A DNA stretch of 64,000 nt from Neobacillus niacini (GTDB taxonomy: Bacteria > Bacillota > Bacilli > Bacillales > Cytobacillaceae): NCBI RefSeq assembly GCF_023715785.1, contig NZ_JAMBOX010000009.1, positions 1 to 64,000 on the forward strand, read 5' to 3'. Positions within the stretch are counted from its first letter, which is position 1. The number at the start of each line of letters is the position of its first letter. Positions 53,225 through 63,770 of the stretch are shown here, in pieces. Under the pieces are notes generated by a model. The model had not been told where the DNA came from. It saw only the letters and a list, made by a program, of their open reading frames with translations, and made no database searches. A program made the position numbers and the translations under genes.

Positions 53225-53761
53225 ATGGCGTTGATTTCGGTAATTTCACTAACCTTTATTCCTATATTAATTGGTTTTATTCTCCTATATGGGACTTTTA
53301 AGAAAGTGCCAACCTATGAAAGCTTTGTCGAGGGGGGGAAAGAGGGGATTAAAATAGCCGTTTCCATCATCCCCTTCCTTGTCGGGATGCTCGTGGCGAT
53401 TTCAATCTTTCGGGCCTCTGGGGCATTGGAAGCGCTCATGAATTGGATTCGCCCATTTATGAACATGATTGGCGTACCATCCGAAATCGTACCATTATTA
53501 CTGATTCGTCCGATTTCTGGTACGGCTGCGCTCGGAATGACAAGTGATTTAATCGCTGTATACGGACCCGATTCGTTCATTGGCCGACTGGCTTCTGTTT
53601 TGCAGGGAAGTACAGACACCACCTTTTATGTGTTAACCGTTTATTTCGGAGCAGTTGGGATAAAAAAGATGGGGGATGCCCTAAAGGTCGGACTATTGGC
53701 AGATGTCGTCGGAATTATCGTCGCCATCGTAGTGGTGTCAATTATTTTTGGAACAAAATAG
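53225..53761 (+). CDS. spmB: Spore maturation protein B
   Basis: A 178-residue membrane protein of the Gate family, the partner of SpmA. Signature regions are VPTYESFVEGGKEGIK, IPFLVGMLVAISIFRASGAL, LIRPISGTAALGM and LQGSTDTTFYVLTVYFG. GAGGATAT lies 5 nt before ATG. Last gene of the operon, followed by a terminator. Confidence 0.93.
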   Translation: MALISVISLTFIPILIGFILLYGTFKKVPTYESFVEGGKEGIKIAVSIIPFLVGMLVAISIFRASGALEALMNWIRPFMNMIGVPSEIVPLLLIRPISGTAALGMTSDLIAVYGPDSFIGRLASVLQGSTDTTFYVLTVYFGAVGIKKMGDALKVGLLADVVGIIVAIVVVSIIFGTK

Positions 53762-53772
53762 TATGGACGTAA

Positions 53773-53800
53773 GCAGGCTCGGAATAGGGCCTGTTTTTTG
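53773..53800 (+). terminator. Terminator of dacB-spmAB
   Basis: GCAGGC and GCCTG pair around a 10-nt loop, followed by TTTTTT. Confidence 0.75.
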
Positions 53801-53933
53801 TATGTCTTAAACTTTGAAAAGTGACGGATTTGTGTCATAATGCAGTTGGGAAAGTAGAATCATTTTCTTGTTTGCAAAAATAAAATTTGTTGCCGAATAA
53901 CCCTATATTAGGATATTTCTATGAGGTGAAAGA

Positions 53934-54671
53934 ATGGAAAGATTGCAAAAAATTATAGCCCGGGCCGGGATTGCTTCGAGACGGAAAGCCGAAGAACTGA
54001 TTAAACAAGGCCAGGTGAAAGTAAATGGAAAGGTAATTACCGAGCTAGGTATTAAGGTGTCGCCTTCCGATAAAGTAGAGGTAAATGAAATACCGTTGGA
54101 AAAGGAGGTGCCAGTATACTTCCTTCTCTACAAACCAAGAGGGGTCATCTCTAGTGTAAGTGATGAGAAAGGCAGAAAGGTAGTGACCGATTATTTCTCG
54201 GGAATTAAGGAAAGAATCTTTCCGGTCGGCAGACTTGATTATGATACTTCCGGGCTGTTACTGCTTACGAACGACGGAGAGTTCGCGAACATCCTTATGC
54301 ACCCGAGAAATGAAATTGAAAAGGTATATGTCGCAAAAATTAAAGGCATTCCATTAAGGGAAAATTTAAAAAAGCTTGAGAGAGGGATACGCCTTGAAGA
54401 TGGCAAAACCGCTCCGGCTAAAGTGAAACTGCTGTCGACAGACAAGAAAAAACAGAGCTCTATCGTAGAAATTACGATACATGAGGGCAAAAATCGCCAG
54501 GTCAGAAGGATGTTTGAGGCCATTGGCCATGAAGTTCTGAAATTAAAGCGTGAAAGGTACGCATTTTTAACTTTAAATGGACTTAAAGCAGGGGAAGCAA
54601 GGGAACTGACCGTTCATGAAGTAAAACAATTAAGAGCCCATGCGCTTGAAGAAACTAAAAAAAATTCATAG
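53934..54671 (+). CDS. rluB: 23S rRNA pseudouridine synthase B
   Basis: Makes the pseudouridine at helix 89 of 23S rRNA (position 2605 in E. coli numbering). The 245-residue protein has an N-terminal S4 domain (ERLQKIIARAGIASRRKAEELI) and the RsuA/RluB catalytic domain with VGRLDYDTSGLLLLTNDGE, whose Asp is the catalytic residue, and KNRQVRRM. AGGTGAAAG precedes the ATG. Equivalent to B. subtilis ypuL; lies before resA there too. Confidence 0.93.
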   Translation: MERLQKIIARAGIASRRKAEELIKQGQVKVNGKVITELGIKVSPSDKVEVNEIPLEKEVPVYFLLYKPRGVISSVSDEKGRKVVTDYFSGIKERIFPVGRLDYDTSGLLLLTNDGEFANILMHPRNEIEKVYVAKIKGIPLRENLKKLERGIRLEDGKTAPAKVKLLSTDKKKQSSIVEITIHEGKNRQVRRMFEAIGHEVLKLKRERYAFLTLNGLKAGEARELTVHEVKQLRAHALEETKKNS

Positions 54672-54770
54672 AACTGTCACAATTTACATCTTGAGTTAAC
54701 AATGTTGCCACAGTGTGAAATGATATAATTTAGATTAACTGTGTTAACAAAGCATTGGGGAGGGTTTTTC

Positions 54771-55295
54771 ATGAAAAAACGGCGTTTGATCATGAGAACA
54801 ATTATTTTGTTTGTTCTGGCAGCTGCCGTTGTTTATACACTTTATGCGAACTTCACGAAGGACCACAGGCAAAAGGTGGCAGAGGGGGATCCCGCACCCG
54901 ATTTTGTTTTGGTCGATATGCAGGGAAACAAGCATCGGTTGTCCGATTATCGGGGCCAGGGGGTTTTCCTCAATTTTTGGGGAACATGGTGTCCGCCTTG
55001 TAAAAAGGAAATGCCCTATATCAATAATCAATATCATCAATTTAAAGACAAAGGGGTTAAGGTTTTATCGGTTGATATCCAGGAATCGGAACTCGCCGTC
55101 AACCAATTTGCCGAGAGGCTAAAACTCAATTTTCCCATTATGATTGATCAGGATAAGGAAGTTATGACAGCCTATGGTGTCGATCTGCTCCCGGCTACCT
55201 TCCTGATTGATAAAAATGGGAATGTTGTGAAGTATCATACCGGGGAGTTGACGGAGAACAAAATTCGGGAATTTATGGAGAAAATAAAACCTTAG
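54771..55295 (+). CDS. resA: Thiol-disulfide oxidoreductase ResA
   Basis: Membrane-anchored, extracytoplasmic thioredoxin-like protein that reduces the heme-binding Cys pair of apocytochrome c. 174 residues from ATG 54771 (GGGGAGGG 8 nt upstream), with one N-terminal membrane helix, active site WCPPC at Cys74 and Cys77, and the cis-Pro in LLPATF. An earlier frame start at 54741 has no ribosome binding site. A TATAAT (54724-54729) lies upstream without a good -35, with TGTGAAATGAT beside it, which may reflect ResD activation. Confidence 0.93.
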   Translation: MKKRRLIMRTIILFVLAAAVVYTLYANFTKDHRQKVAEGDPAPDFVLVDMQGNKHRLSDYRGQGVFLNFWGTWCPPCKKEMPYINNQYHQFKDKGVKVLSVDIQESELAVNQFAERLKLNFPIMIDQDKEVMTAYGVDLLPATFLIDKNGNVVKYHTGELTENKIREFMEKIKP

Positions 55296-55317
55296 GGGAT
55301 ACAGGGAGTTTTTTAAA

Positions 55318-56943
55318 ATGAACGATGTAAAATGTGAATGCGGCCACGTCAATCCACATGGCACCGTTTTGTGCGAAGCGTGCGGAAAGGTGCTTGACGA
55401 GAGAGACCAAAGCGGCAAATTGCTGGATATGCGCTATGAGGGCAGTGCGCGTCGCTCACAAACCTACAACAAAACGGTTATTGATAAAATTTGGAACTTT
55501 TTTTCTTCTGTTAAGGTTGGCGTGTGGTTAATTGTCATTACCCTATTAGCCTCGATAATTGGGACCATTCTGCCGCAGGAAATGTATATCAATCTTCCCC
55601 CGGAAGTCTATTACGAGCAGGAGCATGGCTGGTTTGGCAAGCTGTACTACCAATTGGGTTTTCATGATTTGTACGGTTCATGGTGGTATTTGCTGCTGAT
55701 TGCGATGATTGGTATTTCTTTGGTTATTTGCAGTCTTGATCGGGTTGTTCCGCTTTACAAGGCCTTAAAGGCGCAACGGGTAACAAGACATGAAGGGTTT
55801 TTAAAGCGTCAGCGTCTGTTTGGCATAAACGAGGCTTTTGACCAAGGTGATCAGGACCTGGTAAAACAGCATTTAATACAAAAGCGTTACCAGATTCGCG
55901 AGGAAAATGGCGATATTTTAGCGGAAAAAGGCCGATTTTCCCGCTGGGGTCCATATGTAAACCATGTCGGTTTAATTATATTCCTTTTTGGCGGGATGCT
56001 AAGGTTTATACCTGGTTATTATGTGGAAGAAAACTTATGGGTTCGGGAAGGGGAAACAGCATTGGTCCCGGAAACGGGGGAGAAATACTATATCCAAAAC
56101 AACCAATTTATTCTCGAACACTATGATAAGGAAGAAAATAAAAAATTTGAAAAAGCACTTGAGCGAGCCGGCCAAGTCGTACAAAATTACCAATCCAATG
56201 TTGTGCTTTATGAGCGCGTTAGCGAGAATCTTCCAGGAGAGAAACCTGAACTGAAAAAACTGAAGGAATACAAGGTTCGTGTCAATCATCCGCTTACCTT
56301 CGATGGTTATTCTGTTTATCAGTCTTCCTTTAGAAGTGAAATGACGGCTATGTCATTCTCGTTGGCTAATAAAGAGAGCGGCCAAACGTTTGGCGATTTT
56401 ACAATCGACCTAAAAGCTCCAAAATCAGAGTATGATTTGGGAAATGGCTATGTTGTCAAAATTTTGAATTTCTTTCCGGACTTTGAATTTGATAAAAACG
56501 GGGAGCCGAGCACCAAATCAAGAGTACCAAACAATCCGGCCTTTGTATTTACGATGATCACACCTGATAAGCCAAAGGGAGAAACAAGTTTCGTAGCCAT
56601 TAGACAAACGATTGAACCATTTGGCGATAATGTCTACAAGGTGGCCTTCAAAGGAATTGAAACCCAAAATGTTTCCGGTTTTATTGTGCGAAAAGATTCT
56701 TCATTATGGGCGATTATTTTGGGCGGGATTATTTTTATGATTGGTGTCGTTCAGGGTGCCTATTGGAACCATCGGCGGATTTGGGTTCAGAACAAAAATG
56801 GCCAGATATGGATCGCTGCCCATACGAATAAGAATTGGTATGGCCTTAAGCGTGAACTGGAAACGATTCTTGCGAATACCAAGCTAACGATGCCTGAAGA
56901 TCAGCTTCAAAAGGAAGATGATGGGGATAAGGAGGAAGCGTAA
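55318..56943 (+). CDS. resB: Cytochrome c biogenesis protein ResB
   Basis: System II (Ccs1-type) protein that, with ResC, carries heme across the membrane and ligates it to apocytochrome c. The 541-residue protein starts with a zinc-ribbon (CECGHVNPHGTVLCEACG), then membrane helices (KVGVWLIVITLLASIIGTIL, WWYLLLIAMIGISLVIC), a large outer domain and a final helix. It follows resA by 22 nt and ends just before the resC start. Confidence 0.94.
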   Translation: MNDVKCECGHVNPHGTVLCEACGKVLDERDQSGKLLDMRYEGSARRSQTYNKTVIDKIWNFFSSVKVGVWLIVITLLASIIGTILPQEMYINLPPEVYYEQEHGWFGKLYYQLGFHDLYGSWWYLLLIAMIGISLVICSLDRVVPLYKALKAQRVTRHEGFLKRQRLFGINEAFDQGDQDLVKQHLIQKRYQIREENGDILAEKGRFSRWGPYVNHVGLIIFLFGGMLRFIPGYYVEENLWVREGETALVPETGEKYYIQNNQFILEHYDKEENKKFEKALERAGQVVQNYQSNVVLYERVSENLPGEKPELKKLKEYKVRVNHPLTFDGYSVYQSSFRSEMTAMSFSLANKESGQTFGDFTIDLKAPKSEYDLGNGYVVKILNFFPDFEFDKNGEPSTKSRVPNNPAFVFTMITPDKPKGETSFVAIRQTIEPFGDNVYKVAFKGIETQNVSGFIVRKDSSLWAIILGGIIFMIGVVQGAYWNHRRIWVQNKNGQIWIAAHTNKNWYGLKRELETILANTKLTMPEDQLQKEDDGDKEEA

Positions 56944-58131
56944 GTGGCAACACTAAGCAGTAATTTATTGTTTATATCTTTTATTCTATATTTAGTCGCA
57001 ACCCTGTTCTTTGGCGGATCGATTAAAGCAAAAAAAGAATTTAACGAGAAACAAGGTACGAACAAATGGGGGAAAATCGCTGTGTTTTTAACCATTGTCG
57101 GTTTTGTTTCGCAGTTGGGGTATTTTGTCACAAGATGGATTGCAGCCGGACATGCCCCTGTAAGTAATATGTATGAATTCACAACCTTCTTTGGCATGGC
57201 TCTAGTAGGTGCATTTATTGTTATTTATTTTATTTATCGGACAACCCTGTTGGGATTATTTACGATACCTGTAGCGCTTATAGTCATAGCCTATGCCAGC
57301 ATGTTCCCAAGGGAAATCACTCCTTTAATACCAGCATTGCAAAGCTATTGGCTTCAAATCCATGTTACAACCGCTGCGTTGGGAGAGGCTATCTTGGCAA
57401 TTAGCTTTGCTGCTGGCCTGATTTATCTCGTGAAGGCGATTGATCAATCGAAAGCAAGCAAACGAACATTTTGGCTAGAAACCATCATGTTTTCCCTTGT
57501 TACGGTGCTGGGCTTTGTAGCCGTTTCGACCGTATTCTCTGCTGCGGGCTACCAAGAAAAATTCACGTGGATTGATAAACACGGAAATGAGGCTGCTGTT
57601 GAATACACAATGCCGGCAATTACTGGGCCTAATGACTGGGAATTGGTGACGGAAAATGGGTTTAAACCATTAATTCAAATGCCGGCTTATATCAATGCAA
57701 AAAAAATGAATACTGTCATTTGGTCATTCATAGGTGGTTTTATCCTATACGGTTTGATTCGATTAATCTTAAGGAAACGGATTGCCGCGTCACTCAAACC
57801 GCTGGTAAAAAACATTAAACTCGATTTTGTTGATGAAATAAGCTATCGCTCTGTTTTAATTGGGTTCCCGGTATTTACACTTGGCGCGTTAATTTTTGCG
57901 ATGATTTGGGCACACGAAGCTTGGTCTCGTTTTTGGGGCTGGGACCCAAAAGAGGTTTGGGCGTTGATTACCTGGTTATTCTACGCGGCCTTCATGCATC
58001 TTCGTTTATCCAAAGGCTGGCATGGCGAAAAATCAGCCTGGCTCGCCGTTATCGGTTTTGTCATTATCATGTTTAACCTGGTAGCGGTTAACCTTGTTAT
58101 TGCTGGCTTGCATTCCTATGCCGGTTCATAA
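56944..58131 (+). CDS. resC: Cytochrome c biogenesis protein ResC
   Basis: CcsA-type heme handling protein with about eight membrane helices, 395 residues. The tryptophan-rich WWD segment is present as [22 protein letters not shown], flanked by heme-ligand His residues ([11 protein letters not shown] and FMHLRLS). It starts at GTG with AAGGAGGAAG upstream, directly after resB. Ends at a terminator before resD. Confidence 0.94.
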   Translation: MATLSSNLLFISFILYLVATLFFGGSIKAKKEFNEKQGTNKWGKIAVFLTIVGFVSQLGYFVTRWIAAGHAPVSNMYEFTTFFGMALVGAFIVIYFIYRTTLLGLFTIPVALIVIAYASMFPREITPLIPALQSYWLQIHVTTAALGEAILAISFAAGLIYLVKAIDQSKASKRTFWLETIMFSLVTVLGFVAVSTVFSAAGYQEKFTWIDKHGNEAAVEYTMPAITGPNDWELVTENGFKPLIQMPAYINAKKMNTVIWSFIGGFILYGLIRLILRKRIAASLKPLVKNIKLDFVDEISYRSVLIGFPVFTLGALIFAMIWAHEAWSRFWGWDPKEVWALITWLFYAAFMHLRLSKGWHGEKSAWLAVIGFVIIMFNLVAVNLVIAGLHSYAGS

Positions 58132-58142
58132 TAAAAAAATAC

Positions 58143-58173
58143 AGCCTCCACTAAAATAGTGGAGGCTTTTTAA
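58143..58173 (+). terminator. Terminator of resABC
   Basis: GCCTCCACTA (58144-58153) pairs perfectly with TAGTGGAGGC (58157-58166), followed by TTTTT. It separates resABC from resDE, which therefore need their own promoter or read-through. Confidence 0.85.
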
Positions 58174-58306
58174 GAAAATCAAGAAATAATCTCCACTTTT
58201 ATTCACATTGTCAAATTATTGACACTTTTTAAGTCAGTTATTAGCTTTCAACATATAGCAAAATACGATACCATTTTGTAAAATAAACAACATGGGGGGA
58301 TTAATA

Positions 58307-59023
58307 ATGGAAAAAGCCGTAAAAATTTTGGTAGTTGACGATGAAGAAAGAATTCGCCGCTTATTAAAAATGTACCTTGAGCGAGAAGATTTTATTATTG
58401 ATGAAGCAGAAGACGGAAATGAAGCTTTAACTAAAGCGTTGAATAATGATTACGATGTTATACTCCTTGACCTAATGATGCCTGGCAAGGACGGGATTGA
58501 GGTTTGCCGCGAACTGCGTGAAAAGAAGGCTACTCCTGTTATCATGTTAACGGCAAAGGGAGAAGAAGTAAACCGTGTTCAGGGCTTTGAAGTTGGAACA
58601 GATGATTATATCGTCAAGCCATTTAGCCCGCGGGAAGTTGTCCTAAGGGTAAAGGCCATTCTCAGAAGATCATCACAAACCACTTATTTGCAAACAGAAA
58701 CAACCACCAAGGATGTCATCGTGTTCCCGCACTTAACCATCGACAATGATGCGCACAGGGTTACTGCAGATGGCAAGGAAGTCAGCCTGACACCAAAAGA
58801 ATATGAACTGTTATATTTTCTGGCAAAAGCGCCGGATAAAGTATTCGATCGGGAACAGCTGCTAAAAGAAGTTTGGCATTATGAGTTTTTTGGAGATTTG
58901 CGCACGGTTGATACCCATGTCAAGCGACTCCGCGAGAAATTGAATAAGGTATCCGAACAGGCAGCCAGAATGATTGTTACAGTTTGGGGAGTAGGCTACA
59001 AATTCGAGGTAACAAATGAATGA
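58307..59023 (+). CDS. resD: Response regulator ResD
   Basis: OmpR-type DNA-binding response regulator for aerobic and anaerobic respiration genes, 238 residues. The receiver has the acidic pair in VVDDEE, the phospho-acceptor Asp in [13 protein letters not shown] and the Lys in DYIVKPFSP; the winged helix ends LREKLN...[13 protein letters not shown] at 58307 has GGGGGGA 6 nt upstream. It overlaps resE by 4 nt (ATGA). Confidence 0.95.
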   Translation: MEKAVKILVVDDEERIRRLLKMYLEREDFIIDEAEDGNEALTKALNNDYDVILLDLMMPGKDGIEVCRELREKKATPVIMLTAKGEEVNRVQGFEVGTDDYIVKPFSPREVVLRVKAILRRSSQTTYLQTETTTKDVIVFPHLTIDNDAHRVTADGKEVSLTPKEYELLYFLAKAPDKVFDREQLLKEVWHYEFFGDLRTVDTHVKRLREKLNKVSEQAARMIVTVWGVGYKFEVTNE

Positions 59024-60807
59024 CCTTTTTACGAAGCGTAGTAGGTAAACTTTGGTTTACCATCATTCTACTTGTTTCATTTGTGCTGTTTATTTTAACA
59101 GTCATGCTCCTTGAGTTTTTTCAAAATTATAACATTCAGGAAACGAAAGAAGAGCTGACACATACAGCCGAAAAAATCGCTAATGTTCTCAAGGAACATC
59201 CAAAAGAGCAGTTGCCGCTCGGGTTAGAAATATCATGGGAAATAGTCGACCAGGTAACAAAAGTGGTCGTCGTTAAAAATGAGCACGAGGTTTATTATTC
59301 ACCCAATACGGAAAATGGGATCAAACTTTCGCTGAAAGATATCAAACAGGATTCTGAATTATCAAAGGTATTCCACGACAACAAAAAGGTTGAAAAAATT
59401 TCAAACCTGGCTTCAAATAAGAACGGTAAGACGAGCGATGCCAGCTTTTCAATTATTGGCGTGCCGCTTCATCTTCCAGGTGAAGAAACCGGGGCGGTAT
59501 TTATTTATCAATCCTTGGAAGTCATGCAGCAAACATCCCGAGAAGCCACAAAATTTATCCTGTTGGTCGCGGGAGTTGCCATCATTTTGACTACTATTTT
59601 TGCCTTTTTCTTGTCTACAAGAATTACGGCGCCGCTCCGAAAGATGCGGGAAGCGGCATTCGAGGTGGCACGAGGTAAATTCGATACGAAGGTACCGATT
59701 CTGACACATGATGAAATTGGCGAATTGGCAACAGCCTTTAATCAGATGGGCAGACAACTAAAATTCAATATGAATGCCCTCAATCAAGAAAAGGAGCAGC
59801 TTGCGAGCATCCTAAGCAGTATGGCCGATGGCGTTATCACCTTTAACCGGGATGGAACGATTCTGATTACCAATCCGCCGGCGGACCGGTTTTTGCAATA
59901 TTGGTATTATGAAAAAGGCGGTTTTGAAACGGAAGCCGAAGAAATTCCATCGGAGGCGATGGAGCTGTTTCAAAAAGCCGTTGATACCGAAAAAGAGCAA
60001 ATTGGTGAAGTTACCCTTCAAGGGCGCCATTGGGTGATTCTCGTCAGCCCTCTTTACAGCAATCAGTTTATTCGGGGTGCCGTTGCGGTTCTGAGGGATA
60101 TGACCGAAGAAAGAAAACTGGAAAAAATGAGAAAAGACTTTATCGCAAATGTATCTCATGAACTGCGTACTCCAATTTCAATGCTGCAAGGATACAGTGA
60201 AGCGATTGTCGATGATATTGCCCAATCACAGGAAGAAAAACGGGAAATGGCCAAGGTCATCTATGACGAATCGCTGCGCATGGGGCGCCTTGTCAATGAA
60301 CTGCTTGATTTGGCACGGATGGAAGCCGGTCATATTCAATTGACGCTGGAAGAAGTGAATCTTGAAATCTTCATTAACCGGATTATCCATAAGTTTCAGG
60401 GGTTGGCCAAGGATAATGGCATACATTTGCACGCGGAAATCGAAGAAGAGATGGAGCCAATCACCATGGATCCTGACCGCATTGAACAGGTGCTGACGAA
60501 TCTGATTGACAACGCGATTAGGCATACCCCGTCGGGTGGTTCTGTCACGTTGGTGGTTTCTCAAGATGAAAAAGGAATCAGGATGGAAGTAAAAGATTCC
60601 GGTTCCGGCATCCCGGAAGAAGATTTGCCATTTGTATTTGAACGTTTTTATAAAGCGGATAAAGCTCGAACGAGGGGCAGGTCTGGAACGGGGCTTGGAC
60701 TAGCTATTGCCAAAAATATTATAGATGCTCACCGCGGACACATTTCGGCTCAAAGCAAAATTGGCCAAGGAACGACATTTTCCTTTGTTTTGCCTCGAAA
60801 ATCGTAA
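59020..60807 (+). CDS. resE: Sensor histidine kinase ResE
   Basis: Membrane kinase of ResD, 595 residues. Order: membrane helix (about 11-32), extracytoplasmic sensor, second helix near 185-205, HAMP ([21 protein letters not shown]), PAS domain, HisKA with the phospho-His in [16 protein letters not shown], and HATPase boxes [17 protein letters not shown] and [14 protein letters not shown]. Translationally coupled to resD. Confidence 0.95.
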   Translation: MTFLRSVVGKLWFTIILLVSFVLFILTVMLLEFFQNYNIQETKEELTHTAEKIANVLKEHPKEQLPLGLEISWEIVDQVTKVVVVKNEHEVYYSPNTENGIKLSLKDIKQDSELSKVFHDNKKVEKISNLASNKNGKTSDASFSIIGVPLHLPGEETGAVFIYQSLEVMQQTSREATKFILLVAGVAIILTTIFAFFLSTRITAPLRKMREAAFEVARGKFDTKVPILTHDEIGELATAFNQMGRQLKFNMNALNQEKEQLASILSSMADGVITFNRDGTILITNPPADRFLQYWYYEKGGFETEAEEIPSEAMELFQKAVDTEKEQIGEVTLQGRHWVILVSPLYSNQFIRGAVAVLRDMTEERKLEKMRKDFIANVSHELRTPISMLQGYSEAIVDDIAQSQEEKREMAKVIYDESLRMGRLVNELLDLARMEAGHIQLTLEEVNLEIFINRIIHKFQGLAKDNGIHLHAEIEEEMEPITMDPDRIEQVLTNLIDNAIRHTPSGGSVTLVVSQDEKGIRMEVKDSGSGIPEEDLPFVFERFYKADKARTRGRSGTGLGLAIAKNIIDAHRGHISAQSKIGQGTTFSFVLPRKS

Positions 60808-60965
60808 AAACTGCCACTTTTATCCCGATTTCTCTTGATTCACGGGAAACAATACGAAACAAACTCATCCAATCTCGGATGGGTTTTTTCTTTTCTTTGT
60901 AATTAAAAATTGATTCCACTAAATACCTTCACTTTTATGTTAAAAAAGTCTATATTTATTTAAGG

Positions 60966-60992
60966 TGTAACCTTTTATACATAAACCTCGAC
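60966..60992 (+). promoter_or_regulatory. Autoregulatory sigma-X promoter of sigX
   Basis: TGTAAC (60966-60971), 17-nt spacer, CGAC (60989-60992). This is an exact ECF sigma-X type promoter, 29 bp before the sigX start, which implies autoregulation. Confidence 0.75.
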
Positions 60993-61020
60993 TATATTAT
61001 TGAACGGGGAGGAGAATGGA

Positions 61021-61572
61021 ATGGACTCCGTTTTCGATGAACTATACCAAAAGTATCATCATGACGTTTTTCAATTTTTATTTTACATGGTTAGAAACAG
61101 AGAACAGGCAGAAGATCTTGTCCAGGAAGTCTATATAAGAGTTTTTAAGTCATATCACCGCTTTGAAGGAAAAAGCAGTGAGAAGACGTGGCTGTTTTCA
61201 ATAGCCAGAAATGTAGCAATTGACTTCTTCCGAAAGCAAAAGGGCTGGAAGGAAAAAATTCTTGAAAAATTTGATTGGTCGACAAACCAGGTGAAGGACG
61301 ATTATCCTATTCCGGAGGAAATTGCAATTCAACGGGAGGAAATTAAATGGGTGTATCAATGTTTGGACTATTGTACAGTTGATCAGCGTGCTGTCATCAT
61401 CCTTCGTTTTATTCATGATTTATCCATTTCTGAAACAGCGGAATCCTTAGGTTGGACCGAAAGTAAAGTCAAAACAACGCAGCATCGTGCTTTAAAGGTG
61501 TTGAAGAAGCAGATGGAAAATTTCCATGCAAAGGAGGGAGAAGCGAATGAAAAAGTCGGAGTGGAGCGATAA
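61021..61572 (+). CDS. sigX: ECF sigma factor SigX
   Basis: Extracytoplasmic-function sigma factor controlling cell-envelope charge genes, 183 residues. Region 2 is DVFQFLFYMVRNREQAEDLVQEVYIRVF, region 4 DQRAVIILRFIHDLSISETAESLGWTESKVKTTQHRAL. I chose ATG 61021 (GGGGAGGAG 8 nt upstream) over the in-frame TTG 61000. It overlaps rsiX by 26 nt. Located after resE as in B. subtilis. Confidence 0.92.
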   Translation: MDSVFDELYQKYHHDVFQFLFYMVRNREQAEDLVQEVYIRVFKSYHRFEGKSSEKTWLFSIARNVAIDFFRKQKGWKEKILEKFDWSTNQVKDDYPIPEEIAIQREEIKWVYQCLDYCTVDQRAVIILRFIHDLSISETAESLGWTESKVKTTQHRALKVLKKQMENFHAKEGEANEKVGVER

Positions 61573-62713
61573 AGAACTCATGGAACTGCTAAAGGAAATG
61601 CCGAAAATCGAAGACTATCGTCACCCGCGCGACATTTACCAAAACCTGCCGATTAAACGGCGCAAGAAAATGCCATGGCTTTTACCCGGTCTTGCCACGG
61701 CCGCGGCCTTATTACTGTTTTTCATTTTAATTCCCAAGCTCATGGATGGCAATCAATTTTCGTTAGATCATGCAAAACAGGAATCCACACAAGAAGCAAA
61801 GGTTGCCAAAGAGGATAATGATTCAAGCGGTACGGCAAACGGGGATCCGCAGAAGGACCAGGCAACCATCATGAAAAAGGCAGAGCTAAGCAATGAGAAA
61901 ATTGCTGCGACCGCCATTTATGATGATGCAGCCAATGGCGAGACCGTGCTGACATACTGGGTGCCCGATGACCAGGCACAAAATCTTGTTCCTGTTTCAA
62001 CGATCGTCAACAATGCTGAAGGGAAAGACTGGCTTACTCTTTTCAATGAAAATATGGCAAACTTAAGAGAAACTGAATGGCGATTGACTGATTATTACCC
62101 CCTTAAGGCAACATTAAGCTATGATAAAGTGGGCGAGACGGTCATTGTCGATGTGCCTGCAGATCACCCATACGCTCAAGGAAGCACATCTGAAGTTATT
62201 TTTATCAATACGTTAAAGAATCTTGTTGCTTCCAATAGCACGGCTAAAAAACTTAGGTTTAAGACAAATGGTCAACTCGGCCTTGAGGCGGGAAACAATT
62301 TCTATGAGGAATTGGACGTTAGCCCGGTAAAAAATCATGCTTACTTCTTTTATTATCCAAACGGCAGTGAAGTACCGTTCCTAGTTCCCTCGCCGGAACC
62401 ATTTAAAGATATCAAATCTGCACTACAAGCAATGGGGGCATCAATCGAAACACATCAATTGCACGGCATAACGCTTGGGATTAATGATGTGTCATCAAGC
62501 GGTCAAACATTGACGATTTCGTTTAATGAAAATTCAAGCATGAACAATGATCAGCAAACTGTCTGGTCTTTCGAAGCCATCTTGCTAACCGCAAAGGAAT
62601 TTGGTTTTGAAAAAGTGATTGTCAATAATCCACCTATTGATAAACTCGGTCCATTTGACCTAACCCAAGAAATTAAGGTGCCTATAGCCCCGAATCTACG
62701 GGAAACAAAATAA
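61547..62713 (+). CDS. rsiX: Anti-sigma factor RsiX
   Basis: Membrane-bound inhibitor of sigma-X, 388 residues. It has a short cytoplasmic sigma-binding part (KKSEWSDKELMELLKEMPKIEDYRHP), one membrane helix (WLLPGLATAAALLLFFILI, about residues 42-60) and a large outer part that resembles GerMN domains (VIVDVPADHPYAQGSTSEV...). ATG at 61547 follows AAGGAGGGAG; the longer frame start at 61526 precedes it. Coupled to sigX. Confidence 0.9.
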   Translation: MKKSEWSDKELMELLKEMPKIEDYRHPRDIYQNLPIKRRKKMPWLLPGLATAAALLLFFILIPKLMDGNQFSLDHAKQESTQEAKVAKEDNDSSGTANGDPQKDQATIMKKAELSNEKIAATAIYDDAANGETVLTYWVPDDQAQNLVPVSTIVNNAEGKDWLTLFNENMANLRETEWRLTDYYPLKATLSYDKVGETVIVDVPADHPYAQGSTSEVIFINTLKNLVASNSTAKKLRFKTNGQLGLEAGNNFYEELDVSPVKNHAYFFYYPNGSEVPFLVPSPEPFKDIKSALQAMGASIETHQLHGITLGINDVSSSGQTLTISFNENSSMNNDQQTVWSFEAILLTAKEFGFEKVIVNNPPIDKLGPFDLTQEIKVPIAPNLRETK

Positions 62714-62719
62714 CAATCA

Positions 62720-62748
62720 AATCAACCGCTTTGGTTGATTTTTTTTTA
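62720..62748 (+). terminator. Terminator of sigX-rsiX
   Basis: AATCAACC pairs with GGTTGATT around GCTTT, followed by a run of T. Confidence 0.8.
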
Positions 62749-62882
62749 TGTATAAAATAACAATCAAATCCAAATTATAACAAGTATGGTTGGACCGTTC
62801 CTCTCCCGGACCATTTGTTCTAAACCCTGGCAATGCCACATATGGTGATGAGAGGATAAGTTATAAGGAGGATTTTAGAAGA

Positions 62883-63632
62883 ATGCGTGATTATTTAAGG
62901 AGATTTTTAATTGCCATCATTATGGCAATTTGCGTCAGCTTATTATTTTTGGGTGGCCGACACTCGCAAGCTGCAGCACCAGAAGAATTGAAAGAAAGGG
63001 AACACTGGGTGTGGCCGGCAGACGGAGTGATCTCCGATACATATGGAACAAGGCATGGCAATCACAAAGGAATCGATATAGCCGGAAAAATGGATACACC
63101 GATTCTTGCCGTTGAAGATGGCCATGTCGTAAAATCATACTACTCTACTACTTATGGAAATGTGGTTTTTATCAAGCACCCAAGCCATTTTGTCACCGTG
63201 TACGCCCACTTGAACAAGCGTCTTGTTTCAGTAGGACAACCCATTAGGCAGGGTGACATGATCGGGTACATGGGAAAAACCGGACGTGCTACCGGCATCC
63301 ATCTTCATTTTGAAGCCCACCAGCTTGAATGGCGCTATGATAAGAGATTCGCCTTTAACCCTGAAATGCTATTAGGAAGGATGGCCGTCGGCGAAACAGT
63401 CCAAGGCGGAATTGCTGCCATGGGCAGGGATGTGCTTGAGGCAAGCGCCCAGTTACGGCCGCTGCTTGAAGAAAAGTTTTCTGACCCAGTGACAGAACAG
63501 TACAGGGTGAAAAAAGGGGATACCTTGTCTGCTATTGCTTTGAAAGTAAATGTTTCGGTCGCTAGAATAAAAGAGCTTAATCACCTGAATTCCGATGTGA
63601 TCAGACCAAATCAAATCCTGATTATTCGCTAA
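62883..63632 (+). CDS. Secreted M23 metallopeptidase with LysM domain
   Basis: Cell-wall hydrolase-like exported protein, 249 residues. Signal peptide or anchor RFLIAIIMAICVSLLFLGG, then an M23 domain with zinc ligands in HKGIDIAG (His, Asp) and GIHLHFEAH (HxH), and YAHLNK. A C-terminal LysM reads YRVKKGDTLSAIALKVNVSV...IRPNQILIIR. All M23 ligands are present, so endopeptidase activity is likely. ATG at 62883 follows GGAGGA; the open frame back to 62790 lacks a site. The target bond is unknown. Confidence 0.88.
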   Translation: MRDYLRRFLIAIIMAICVSLLFLGGRHSQAAAPEELKEREHWVWPADGVISDTYGTRHGNHKGIDIAGKMDTPILAVEDGHVVKSYYSTTYGNVVFIKHPSHFVTVYAHLNKRLVSVGQPIRQGDMIGYMGKTGRATGIHLHFEAHQLEWRYDKRFAFNPEMLLGRMAVGETVQGGIAAMGRDVLEASAQLRPLLEEKFSDPVTEQYRVKKGDTLSAIALKVNVSVARIKELNHLNSDVIRPNQILIIR

Positions 63633-63645
63633 TAATCCCTTTTAC

Positions 63646-63674
63646 CGGAGGTGTTTCGACCCTCCGTTTTTTTC
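63646..63674 (+). terminator. Terminator of the M23/LysM gene
   Basis: CGGAGG (63646-63651) pairs with CCTCCG (63661-63666), followed by TTTTTTT. Confidence 0.75.
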
Positions 63675-63722
63675 AATTTAGTGACAAATTCAACATGTGA
63701 GGAAACGAACAGAATATTTTAC

Positions 63723-63751
63723 TTAACAAATCTGCATATCTCTAGTATAAT
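63723..63751 (+). promoter_or_regulatory. Sigma-A promoter of the FMN-riboswitch transcript
   Basis: TTAACA (63723-63728), 17-nt spacer, TATAAT (63746-63751), about 20 bp before the riboswitch. Confidence 0.7.
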
Positions 63752-63770
63752 AATGTTGTAATTTCATATC

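Noticed and set aside
62790..62882. Upstream extension of the M23/LysM protein
   Set aside because: The added residues are hydrophilic and would bury the signal peptide; a GGAGGA site lies before ATG 62883.
62749..62882. c-di-AMP (ydaO-type) riboswitch before the LysM/M23 gene
   Set aside because: Such genes often have one, but the required conserved blocks are not present in this short leader.
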